From Spongilla lacustris (Eukaryota; Porifera; Demospongiae; Spongillida; Spongillidae), in contig OX442421.1 in the NCBI GenBank assembly GCA_949361645.1, forward strand, positions 2,602,633-2,666,632: a DNA stretch of 64,000 nt, read 5' to 3'. Positions 1 to 10,089 of this stretch are shown here, piece after piece. The notes beneath the pieces were generated by a model. The model was not told where the DNA came from, made no database searches, and saw only the letters and a list, made by a program, of their open reading frames with translations. Every line of letters starts with the position of its first letter. The first letter of the stretch is position 1. Both the position numbers and the translations under genes were made by a program.

Positions 1-380
1 GAGAGGAGAAGAGGGGAGAGGAGGGAGGGGAGAGGAGAGGAGAGGAGAGGAGAGGAGGGGAGGGGAGGGGAGGGGAGGGGAGGGGAGGGGAGGGGAGGGG
101 AGGGGAGGGGAGGGGAGGGGAGGGGAGGGGAGGGGAGGGGAGGGGAGGGGAGAGGAGAGGAGGGGAGAGGAGGGAGGGGAGGAGAGAGGAGGGAGGGGAG
201 AGGAGGGAGGGGAGGGGAGAGGAGGGAGGGGAGGGGAGAGGAGGGAGGGAAGGGGAGGGGAGGGAGGGGAGAGGAGGGAGGGAAGGGGAGGGGAGAGGAG
301 GGAGGGGAGAGGAGGGAGGGGAGGGGAGGGGAGAGGAGGGAGGGGAGGGGAGGGGAGAGGAGGGAGGGGAGAGGTGGGAG
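1..380. repeat. Purine-rich (GGGGA/GAGAGG) satellite
   Basis: Simple-sequence DNA built from GGGGA and GAGAGG units with no interruption by unique sequence. It lies just downstream of the last visible ALDH5A1-like exon on the minus strand, so on that strand it would be a pyrimidine-rich intron. No gene is seen in it. Confidence 0.95.
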
Positions 381-396
381 GGGAGGGAAGGCTTGC

Positions 397-2380
397 CTCA
401 GCCAATGCTAGGGTGGAGGATGGTGTCTCCTCTGAAGGCTTCACCACTGTGGTGCAGCCTGCAGCCAATGCAGGGGCAGCAGCCTTTCTGGTAACCATGG
501 CACTCGGAAAGTTCCAAGGAGCAATTAGTGCTGTCACGCCCACCGGTTGTTTAATAACCAGAAGTCGCCTGTCTTTGGCGGTAGTGGGAACATATGCACG
601 CTTTGCCTCTTCAGCAAACCACTCCACAAAGGACGCGCCATACATGATCTCTAGTACGGCTTCTGCCAAAGGCTGAAGGGGGGCGGGTACGCACTTGCGC
701 ACTCCAGCTACACGATTTTAGCCAGGTCGTCTGTGTTCTGCATAATAAAGTTGTACCATCTTCTAAGCACCCCTGAACGTTCCTGACTCGATGACGCAGC
801 CGTGAATGAGTACACATTGCGCAGTGCAAGAGTCACCTTGGCCATAGATTAATAACCTTAGGTTATTAATCTAGGGTAGCGTCAGGTATGTTCGCCAGGC
901 AGGAGTGTTCGCCACCCTTCACTTCAAACGCGGCGCCAAGGCTTACCTAATGTCTTTATCCCTCGGCACAAAATGGAAATAATACTACTTGGAGTCTGTG
1001 TTTACGGCACACTGTTAAAATTATATCTACTCTTTCAGTTGTTCCAAAATAATGACGTAAAGTTAGCTACCTCAATTATCGGTAGAAATGGCGCGGTAAA
1101 CACCGCACAATTGCTAGCGAGTCTATTTGGTGCAAGTCAGTGTCTGTAAGGTATGTAATGCAAATTCGCTTAAAATCTTGTTATTACAGAAGAGCAGTTC
1201 TTTCTGAACAATGTACATTGTTTCATGTTTGATGAAACGTACTGGCTTTGGAACCAGGGAGGGTGGCGAACACTCCAACCGTAATTTACGCTGGTAGGTA
1301 GTAGTCGCCAGGGGTGGCGACTACTCCTACCTCATCAAATGAAGTGATAGTGCTTAAATTAGCAACCATTAGGCTCCAAAATGTATCTAATTGATTATGT
1401 GTAAGTATTATAAGTTGTGCATGTTTCGGAGGAGTGTTCGCCAGGGGGGGGGGGGGGGGGGGGGGGGGATGTTACCTTTCATTCGAATGCGGTCTTTTCA
1501 ATAGAAGGCCTAATCATATGAGTGCATTTGTTTTTCTGATCTGCTGTTTTTATTCAGTCAGAGGTTGTACTATTTCGGCTAATGCAGAGATAATTACTAT
1601 GGGCCTAGGCCTGCTACTTAATAGCTTACATAGGATATGTATGCATGAATGGATTTTTTTTTTGTTCTTTTTAAAATGTGCAAATCATGAAAGAATACAA
1701 TTTATCATATTGTAGTGTTCAGTAATGGAGTGACAGTATTTGAAGTATTTAACTGAGAGCATGGACTCAGCTTTCAAGGAAGCTTAAGTTATAGGGAGGG
1801 TCGTTTGACTTGCAATGCAGTGTCAAAGACATATATCACATAGTGTACCCCGTGCATGTGGGTACAAATCACAAACTGCAAATGTACTTCACATGCTGAA
1901 TGCATTGACCAGCCTCACCAGGATTTATTTTCCTTTGAATCAGACAATGACGAGGTTTATTTCTGCCCAGAATGTTATTACAAGGAGCCAGATGATAACT
2001 ATAAGACACCATGCCATTGCTGATGATTCTGCTAATATGATTTCCATTTATCTTTATATATATTTTACATAGTGAATGAGAAATTGACCTAGTTGAAATT
2101 TCCTAGAACAATAAATATACATGTATATACATGTATATACAGCTATCAATTTAGTGTGCAGTTTGACCTTAACTATATCAAACGTTGTATGTTACGTAAT
2201 AATTCATTCACACCTCATCCTGAGACTGCTTACTTGAGAATTTTTGTTGTTGTTGTTGCTCTAGTCTACCCAAGCTCAAATCACATGCTTCATCCTTCCG
2301 TGCACCAGTTCCCTCTTAACTACAACGATAATGGTCTTTCGCCTCGTCAATTTGGAGTGTTCGCCACCACCCTGTATACT

Positions 2381-2417
<37 letters not shown>

Positions 2418-3250
2418 CGAACACTCCAACCTCGACGTGGCGAAAGACCACTTGCAAAGGCAATTAATATTGGTACGTGGCACTATCTGATAACGAAAAA
2501 CAGGTACATATATGCTTCAATCCTTATGTACATACAATTTTGGTGGTAAACGAAGCGTTTATGTATGAATGAATGGTCGCCTTCCTATAACAAATGCTAC
2601 AATCACATAGTGAAGCTTTCCAGGGGTGGTTAAAAAGGCTGCTCCATACCTGATAACTTGGTTAAGCAATGTTCTGTTAAAATCCACCTTCCTTACGCTA
2701 CGTAACAACGAAATACAGGGGGGTGGCGAACACTCCAACCAGACGTGGCGAAAATACCAACCGCACTGGCGACTATACCAGAAATTCGCGTAATTGGATA
2801 AAACAGTTGTTTTCCTTCGCACGGAGCACGTTTTTGAATAAACGAAGAGGTAGTAGTATAGAGTGAAGGCTGACGATCTCTTGGAATCAGGTATGTTTAT
2901 ATAATCATCCCTCCTGTTTGCTGTATATTCAAGACAACCAACATCGGTACTCGCGGGTGGCGAACACTACCTACGCTACCCTATGCCTTGGCGGTGTGGG
3001 CGGCCCATCCCTTCTGCGCTGTGTACGCTTCTTGAACGGCCATCGTCACATCCTCCTCGCCCATATCTGGTACCTTTGGGGCGGATAGTGTAGCGATTAG
3101 CGACACGGACATACCAGACACTACACACTTCGGCAATGAGTTGCTGATTGGATGGATTGTATACAGGGTAGAATTTTCATGAAACTGCATCGCTATCCAC
3201 GTCTTGTTCTTCAGAAGCTGGGTGCGGGCAATAGCAGGAACACCGCGTCC
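397..3250 (-). CDS. Succinate-semialdehyde dehydrogenase (ALDH5A1-like), partial and interrupted
   Basis: SSADH oxidises succinate semialdehyde to succinate with NAD, normally in mitochondria, as the last step of GABA breakdown. Three minus-strand exons are readable. Exon 672-397 (92 codons, acceptor CAG) carries [35 protein letters not shown] and [15 protein letters not shown], the conserved NAD-binding region of the ALDH5 family. Exon 782-694 carries [16 protein letters not shown], which joins directly upstream in the family. Exon about 3100-2987 carries [17 protein letters not shown], further upstream; coding-like sequence continues to about 3250 ([11 protein letters not shown]). A 2.1-kb element sits between the last two. 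The catalytic Cys exon is off the left edge. Oddities: exon 782-694 has an in-frame TAG at 708-710 and seems to lack two G residues at its 3' end; exon 672-397 ends at a GC donor (GAG|GCAAGC). Pseudogene or consensus error cannot be separated here. The plus-strand reading of 374-676 is only the antisense shadow. Confidence 0.8.
845..873. repeat. Short perfect inverted repeat at element edge
   Basis: Thirteen-base arms (TAGATTAATAACC and its reverse complement) separated by TTA. The right arm ends on the TA that flanks the 874-2981 element, so it may be part of the target site or a remnant of another insertion. Confidence 0.6.
874..2981. mobile_element. TA-flanked transposon with reiterated GGTGGCGAACACTCC motifs
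   Basis: The ends are inverted copies of GGGTAGCGT-AGGTA followed by a TGTTCGCC stretch, and each end is flanked by TA, as expected for Tc1/mariner-type insertion. Inside, the word GGTGGCGAACACTCC or its complement recurs near 905, 1265, 1433, 2355, 2417, 2715 and 2957 in both orientations, several times next to long poly-G runs (1444-1468 and 2384-2417). No convincing transposase is visible, so it is probably non-autonomous or a nest of several copies. It separates two exons of the ALDH5A1-like gene. Confidence 0.65.
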
Positions 3251-3370
3251 TAGGAAGTTAAGCGCTTATTTTGCATTGTAATGGTTCACAATATGGTCAC
3301 GTGATGATTGGCGGCAAATTAATTTTAAACAGCGCGACAGAATGGAAGGTATTACATGTAACTGTCTAGT

Positions 3371-4277
3371 CAGGGGCGGATGCAGGATTTTGGTGAGGGG
3401 GGGGGTTCTACATGAATTATTGATGAAGGGGAGGGGCGCGCGCTTCGCGCGCGAAAATTTTTGTGGTGCGCATTCTAATCTTTCCACAGATTTTATTGGA
3501 CACTAAGGCAATCAACACCAACAAATGTGTGCCACTCGGTTACGTTCTGGTTTTACGGATTTAAATGGCTGTGTTGGAACATGTATGCGCGCTTTTCTTT
3601 GCTATTCAGTTGAGCCACTTAAAATTTACCATCACACTGATTCCGGCAGATGACCTACTTCAAGCAGTGAACAGTGTGACATTGGCGCGCGAAAACATTT
3701 TTTGTACACATTCCACAGATTGTACATGTATAGGGGGATTAGAAACGGAAAACGGAGGCAATATGTCATAACCAATAAATGCGTGCCACTCCGTTACGTT
3801 CTGGCTTCCAGGCTATTGTGGTTTTAAAGGGCTGCATGTGCTTCATCATATCGCAGATTTGCATTCGCCATTGTACGTTTACAAAATTACATGCGCCGGC
3901 TTAGTTTCTTTGCTATGTTAAAATTTACCATCATCTCTAAAAGCATGCAGCAAGGTGCATTCAACTTTGATGGGTACTAATACTAGCGCACCAATCAAAA
4001 TAACTGCGGAAAGAATCGCTCTATTACGTCCGCGGGTTAGCATTTTGGAATACATTTAGATTTACGTATAAATACCAGCCTACTACATATCTCGCAGTTT
4101 ACAGAATATAGTACTAACCAAGGAATAAGCAATAAGAATAAGCTGCTTAGCAACTTCACGGAGTGCACGCTGAACTCTCCGTAGAAATGTATAGCTCACG
4201 TGCGCCGATTATACATTAATTATTTCATATTTAGTTTCGAGGGGGGGGTTCCAACCCCCCCCCTGTATCCGCCACTG
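3371..4277. mobile_element. Non-autonomous hAT-like element with 5-bp target duplication
   Basis: The left end reads CAGGGGCGGATGCAGG and the right end reads CCTGTATCCGCCACTG, which are inverted. CTAGT precedes the left end (3366-3370) and follows the right end (4278-4282). The termini match those of the 11154-12409 element, which carries hAT transposase coding sequence, so this is taken as a deleted relative. No transposase remains. Confidence 0.7.
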
Positions 4278-4775
4278 CTAGTTATGTACAACTTTAAACA
4301 TCTTTATCTCTTTAGACGACGCTATGCATGGGTTTTCCAGCGACGACGAAGGGGTGGACCTACTGGCGTCCATCCTAGATGGAGAGAAACAAAGTCTCAG
4401 TGGCCAGGAAGTGAAAAAACCACTCGAACGTTATACGGGAGAAGAGCCATGTTGGTCCTTCTAGTGTGACGATGAGATGGCATTGATGGAAGGTGAGGAT
4501 AGCTATACTGTTCTTCTCCTATGCCAGCTGTACGTGCATGTCACGTGCAGCCAAGCTTAAGACCATGGAAAACGAACTCCTGCAATTGAGGCAGATGGTA
4601 GCGAATGAGCGGCCGCCTCCAGTGAGCCCGAGAGCGGCTACGAAGGAGCACCAAGATAGGATAGGCGAGTGATGTGATCACGTGGTGCAACTAGTTATCG
4701 CTCGTGCCTGTAGCTGTAAGACCAGCAAGTACCCCGGTGTGTGCACCAACTGGTGGACCACCTCAGGAGCGGGAG

Positions 4776-6916
4776 GTGAGCCTGGCAATAGCTAGGTAGA
4801 GGATGGAAGATGCAGAGGAAGGTATCGTCACTGAGAAACTTCAAATAAAGTTAGTAATGTGATGATGTGTGGTGAAGAGCTAGAGGATTATTGGGTCAGG
4901 ATCACATTCCCACTAACATCCTGGTAGCTTGTTTTAATAAGCTGTTAATTTAGAGAGGAGTATATTACATGTATTTCACATTAATCAAAGAACACATTCA
5001 CGCACAAGATCCCACTACACCCTGTAAGGTACAACATCATTACATTGAATTTGAACCTTGCAGAGAATGAGCTAAAACATATGCCCATAAGACCGCCTAT
5101 AGATTACAAGCCATAGCAAGCACCACTTTACATGTACTTTTACATGTCCTTTCTGGGTATGAGAGGGGGAGGAGTGTGGGTATGGGAGGGGGATTTGTTA
5201 ATTTTCTGGGTCAGAGTCATCGAATTCCTGCATATATAGACTCATCTTCAGTTTAGCCATCTCTGCTGCATTCCTCCTTGACCTCCACCTTCTCAGCATT
5301 TTCAGTTTCCATGGTGCCAAGATCATTCAGTTCTAAAGGGTACAGCAACTGCACAGGTGTTGTGGTCCCTGAAACAACACGCACAACCTTCTTGAGACAC
5401 CTCTTGACAGGCCCAACTAACCTTTTGTAGAAGCAACTCTAAGCTTGGTCGTCAATTTATCCTCCCTGGCAACACCAAGGTGGTGTTAACAGTGTATTTG
5501 GTTGGACTCTCCACAAAGCTTAGGCTTATCTGATCTTGAATGAGGTGGTCATCTCTGATAAAAATAAATTGACATGGCTCTAAAGCCCTAACATTGAATC
5601 ATTGATGGACGTCAACTCTTTGATGTTAGTACAGAGTCCCAGTTAGTCTCGGCCCCAGACCCAACGGACGCAGCTGCGGATAGATTACATCACCGCTACG
5701 CGTCAGTAGGGTCTGGGGCCGAGACTAAGTCCCATTCTGTCTGGATGAACATGGTAGTTAGCACACACACACACACTCCTTCATGGATACTAGATGCTAG
5801 CCCTTTGCCTTTCTTTGGTTGGCTGCCCACACACATTGCAATCAACACTCTCATCTTTTGGTCATATTTCTTTATTAGTTCGATCTTTTTCCAGTTCCAA
5901 GGTCCATATAGCAGCCTTTAATGCCCCCTCATCACGTTTGGCCACATGACCCTTGGCTTCTGTTTATGCACTTCTATGGCAAATACATGATGATGTAATA
6001 CTAGAGCTTTAGCAAGGGATGTATCTAACACTGCAATTGTACAGTTAGGTCAATTCTAGTTAAAGGTCTAGTAAACCGTAATAATATGATGCAACAACAT
6101 GCTTCCTTCTTCTCTGATGGACATGGGAAGGTTACTCCACTTCCTATTGAGCTCACCACCATGGTATATAACACTCACCATTCTCTTCATCTCCATCAGG
6201 TGGAACTGCCATTGGTGATGCTGGCACTAGTGGTTACATTGAAAGAAAATAGTTTCTATCTCAGCGATTAATTCATTCTCGTCCGCTATTAAATCCAGAA
6301 TTTTGAGCCCAGGTTCCATAGAATCTCTAGTTTCTTCTGACACTGTTGTTGTAGCTTGAAAGCATCGCAGTTCAGATAGGCCTGACCAATGACCTTCGAT
6401 ACGGGTGCCTTATGACCTGCGCGTATTCTTTTCTTTCATGCATTTCAAAAGACACACTTTTTAAATCCCTGGATCAATTCTCAGGCTCGATAGGACCATG
6501 TAGAAACTCTCAATCGCTCGGATATGAACACGTTGGTGGTATTCACACGAAGTCGTGATATATATTTATAATAATTCACATTAATAGTAAGGGTTCAACA
6601 TGGTATGGGAGGGGAGGGAGAGGAGTGTAAATATTGTAACAGTACCTCTAAGTTCATTGTTCAGTGAAACTTTTATCTATATGAGGTATGTGTGAAGGTT
6701 ATGTAATTACACCACTTACATTGGGACTCCTTTGTATTCAAACTGCTCTGAATGGTATGATGTAATCTGATGATGTACCAATAGACATTGGATTACGTGA
6801 TGTCACATCTGTACCTCACCCTCAAGGTTGTCTATTGTGTAGATCTCTAAAATGCATTGTAATGATGCAGACATTTCCTTGCCCCGTGTTATGGGATTCC
6901 ACTCCCTTCCCTTCCA
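4776..6916. other. Intron/insertion DNA within the MCM10-like gene
   Basis: No exon could be supported here. It contains a (CA)n at 5761-5776, a hairpin element at 5642-5728 and AT-rich unique sequence. The long gap is unusual next to the short introns of neighbouring genes and suggests inserted DNA. Confidence 0.5.
5642..5728. mobile_element. 86-bp hairpin mini-element
   Basis: Twenty-base perfect inverted arms (TTAGTCTCGGCCCCAGACCC at 5643-5662 and its complement at 5709-5728) enclose a 46-bp centre. The heptamer AGTCCCA occurs on both flanks (5635-5641 and 5728-5734), which could be a target duplication. It looks like a minimal MITE with no coding capacity. Confidence 0.6.
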
Positions 6917-7160
6917 GGAACCCTCTCATCTCCAGTGACCAGATGAAACAGTGTATGGATGTGCGCAGGATGATTCGTCTACCAAACATTGGATCCCACC
7001 TCAAAGGCTCAGATATAGGTGTGGTAGTGGACAAATTGCCTCCCCAAAGACTCCGCTAAGGGAGATAAATTCAGTGTGTGGAAACTTTCAGACCTTAGCA
7101 GCCAGGAAATCGCTTGTCTCTGTTTGGCAAGGCCTTCCAGGAGCATTGGAAGACTCCTGC

Positions 7161-7393
7161 TGGCTATGTGGTGGCACTACTGAACCAACCATCATGCCTC
7201 ATAAGGAGGTGGGCGGTGCTCCAGCCCCTGGCCTCCCTTAATGCGGTACCTCCTCAGTCAGGGGAGGTGGACAGGTCCAATGTGGACCTTAGCAGCCATG
7301 GCTATGTGGTGGCACTACTGAACCAACCATCATGCCTCATAAGGAGGTGGGCGGTACTTCCTCAGTCAGGGGAGGTGGACAGGTCCAATGTGG
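7161..7393 (+). repeat. Tandem duplication inside MCM10-like exon
   Basis: The block encoding GYVVALLNQPSCLIRRWAVL through SGEVDRSN occurs twice in the same frame (about 7161-7283 and 7291-7393). The first copy carries about 30 extra bases after GTGGGCGGT. Only one copy is expected in MCM10, where this stretch leads into LSLDHPQK. Confidence 0.8.
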
Positions 7394-8162
7394 CCCTCTC
7401 CCTGGACCACCCACAGAAGCTGATGCAGGTGGGCGTGTCCCAAGACTTCACTCTTCTGCAAGGCCACCACTATGAGAAGAAGTGTTTTAACTTTGCCAAT
7501 AAATCGGACGGGGGTTTGGCGTATAACAAGATGAGGTCACAGAGAATGGAGTGCCATAGAGGGTGGGTTGTGTCCCTCCCCCTCACCTCCTCACACCTTC
7601 CTCCCTCCCCTCCTACCCTTCACCTCCCTCCTCCCCCTCCTCACACCTCCCTCCTCCCCAGATATGATAAAAAATTTTCAGAAGTCCAAGACAGAAGTGT
7701 TCTTCTATGGAGGACAGTCCTTTAGTGCAGGAGGAGGAGGGGGTACCAGGGAATGGCACTCAACAGATAAGTGTCAAGCTATTTGCCCCAGGGGCCAGGG
7801 AGTCCGTAGCCAAGGTTACCGCAGAGATAGTAAACACAAGACTCTCAAGTGGTGTCCATCGTGGCAAGATGGGTGTGGTCACACACGAGTCCTCAGACCT
7901 TATGTGAGCTGCATGGTGTGTGCATGTGACTGTCATGAGTGTGCTCTATTTAGGAAGCAGGTGGCCAGAGGCCATAGCATTGGAGCACAGTACCTCAACG
8001 TGCAGCAGATGAAAGAAGAGGCATCCAAAGATGGTTAGTTAACTAATGTAGGTAGATTTGAGGTTAACATTTTTCTAAGTAGTTTTGGTCACGTGTCATT
8101 GCCCTCCTACATGTAGGTGTGACTAAGACCACCTCCCAGCTGCTACAGGAACATTCACTCAA

Positions 8163-8290
8163 GTCCCCAGATCGCACAATTAGGTTTTGCTTCTACACAC
8201 ACACGCACACACACCACACACGCACGCACACACCACACATGCACACACACCACACGCACACACACCACACGCACACACACCACACGCACA

Positions 8291-8332
<42 letters not shown>
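8163..8332. repeat. Dispersed repeat head plus (CA)n tail, copy 1
   Basis: Starts AAGTCCCCAGATCGCACAAT and runs into a long (CA)n with CACG variants. A closely similar head followed by (CA)n is at 14489-14655, so this is a dispersed element, not a chance microsatellite. Confidence 0.7.
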
Positions 8333-8336
<4 letters not shown>

Positions 8337-8377
8337 CACCTGTGATGAGCTGTGATTGGCTGCCCAATGCACAGTAG

Positions 8378-9303
8378 CTGGTCACAGCCTCCTGGGATCG
8401 CTCTGCACGTCTGTGGGACTCTGAGAAGGGACAGATGATCCACTCCCTGGAGGGTAAGCTGAGACCACACCCACCTGTGTAGTGACTATCCCTCTTCCCC
8501 AGGCCATGACCAGGAGCTCACTCACGTTTGTGCACACCCCTCCCAGCAGCTACTGATGACATCATCGCTGGATACCACCTTCAGGCTATGGGTCTTCAGG
8601 ACTCTGCCCATCCACTCAGTGAATGTGTTTCAAGGTCACTCCAAGGCTGTCAATGCAGCTGTGTTCAGTCAGAAGGACAATGTCATCAGTGGATCAGATG
8701 ACCATACTGTGAAGGTGGGTGTGGTCATGGTGTGTTTTGTGTGGGGCTGGTCACCTACATGTACATGTAATTAAAAGCATAAATTTATAGGCATCCAGAA
8801 TGAAAACAACCTCGATCACTAATAAATAAATAAAAACCCAATTGATATTATTTATACCCACACAGTTCATTATTAAATAATTTAAAAAGCAGCAAACATT
8901 CATTTAGGAGTTGTTCAAAATTGAAATCTTGATTTTTAATAAAGGAATGATAATCATTTAATCATTTCATTTCATTGTGCTAGTGGTTAAAATTTCCTTT
9001 TTTGCAAGTGCAGTATGCTGAACTTGGATTAGGAGGAGGAGTTAATCAAAATTCATTAAAAGCAAATTACAGTTAATTACCTCCCTTACCTTAGTCCAAC
9101 TGTCCCCTTGGTCATGCAGATATGGAACCTCAGAAAGATGAGGTCACCTACAGACTCCATATGTCTGGACTGCGGGGTTAACAGGTGGGTACATCCTGGG
9201 AGAGGGTGGGGCATGTGTGTGATTGCCATAGACGACAATGGCCACATTAGATTGTTCGATCTCGCTGGGAACAGGCTGGCTCAGTTACCAAGACGAGTCA
9301 GAC

Positions 9304-9305
<2 letters not shown>
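8378..9305 (+). CDS. WDR37-like WD40 protein, C-terminal part
   Basis: WDR37 is a WD40 beta-propeller protein. Exon 8378-8453 reads [20 protein letters not shown], exon 8503-8713 reads [34 protein letters not shown] and [13 protein letters not shown], and exon 9120-9305 starts [10 protein letters not shown] and continues [16 protein letters not shown]. These match the last WD repeats of WDR37 in order. In the first listed complete repeat the usual RLWDF reads RLWVF. N-terminal coding sequence is not recognisable except a possible TKTTSQLLQEH at 8119-8157, and the region before it is MCM10-like and repeat DNA. The terminal part (after RRVRQ) runs into (GT)n; a short possible continuation lies at 9361-9391. 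Either the gene is truncated or earlier exons lie elsewhere. Confidence 0.75.
8714..9119. other. AT-rich intron of WDR37-like gene
   Basis: Bounded by GAAG|gtgggt and catgcag|ATATGG. No coding potential was seen. Confidence 0.6.

Positions 9306-9345
<40 letters not shown>
9306..9345. repeat. (GT)n microsatellite
   Basis: Uninterrupted GT dinucleotides immediately after a plausible donor site of the WDR37-like exon. Confidence 0.9.
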
Positions 9346-9346
<1 letters not shown>

Positions 9347-9689
9347 CAATCGGCTACAGGTAACAGCTACAAGCGGACATGTGTTTGGAAGGTATGTGAT
9401 GGTTTGCATGTGATTGCTGGGTCCACCACTTAGGAGCGTCAAGGGCCAAAGTTGCCTACTGAGAATTTACTTTTGCGTGGAGAGGAAATTAAATTTTTGA
9501 ACAGTCTATCGTGATTCTATGTTATCAATTTCTTTGCATTTGTAATCGATAAGATATTGTGCTGAAGGCAGGCCCTCGTGTTGTGTGGTCACTCAGACTG
9601 GTTGCCATGCACTACATAATGTCTAGTATTGAAGGCTTGTTCTTATAGCGATACGCCAATTGTTAGCTCAATTAAAATTGCATTTTTGG

Positions 9690-9939
9690 AACCCCAAGTG
9701 TTCAGAGCTGGGTTGGCTGTGTATCCCTCTTGCGGTGGAGACCTATGGAAACTGGGGAAGAGAAGCCCAAACCACCTTCTCCCGCCTGGTCTCTCACTTG
9801 GCCATCACCACTTTCTCCCACAAAGGTAAGGTGCTCACGGAAATGTACAGCAGGCTGAACTTCACCCTGGTCAGGCCGGTGGCTAGGGCATTACTGGCAA
9901 GGTGTTCACCCTCCCTTGGCCCCATGGACATCCTTTGAA
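9690..9939 (+). mobile_element. Retrotransposon polyprotein C-terminal fragment
   Basis: One frame reads IPLAVETYGNWGREAQTTF and YSRLNFTLVRPVARALLAR to a stop. This tail is familiar from the C terminus of animal retrotransposon proteins (usual form PLAVETYGxWGxEA then LYxRLxxxLVRxxARA). A related but different scrap is at 53175-53370. No reverse transcriptase domain precedes it, so it is a 3' fragment. Family assignment is from memory. Confidence 0.5.
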
Positions 9940-10089
9940 CATTCCTATGTATTGTATATGTTTAATTACAAAATGGAACACTAAAGATTAATAATTTATT
10001 AGCGCGCTATGCCTTTAAACTGCTCCGCCGCTGCGCGTTACAAAAAGAGAGGTACAGACGTAGAGCGACAGTTCTTGTGTGAGGAGGTC

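Larger units (their letters stand above)
4316..8036 (+). pseudogene. MCM10-like DNA replication factor, damaged
   Basis: MCM10 binds DNA and the MCM helicase and is needed for replication-fork start. Exon 4316-4492 encodes an acidic N terminus with an in-frame TAG at 4462-4464. Exon 4551-4668 encodes a coiled-coil-like stretch (ELLQLRQMV) then a Pro-rich linker that continues at 4714-4775. Exons from 6917 match the conserved core: RNPLISSDQMKQCMD, then KFSVWKLSDL, LFGKAFQEHWKTPAGYVVALL and LSLDHPQK, all diagnostic for MCM10. Exon from 7663 has KTEVFFYGGQSF, matching the region after the zinc finger. Oddities: compensating one-base shifts near 7058 and 7112, an internal in-frame tandem duplication (7161-7393), and loss of the last two zinc-finger ligands. 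A less certain exon ends at 8035. Family identity is good; functionality is doubtful. Confidence 0.7.

Noticed and set aside
374..676. Plus-strand 100-codon frame
   Set aside because: It is the antisense of an ALDH5A1-like exon whose minus-strand reading has clear family motifs.
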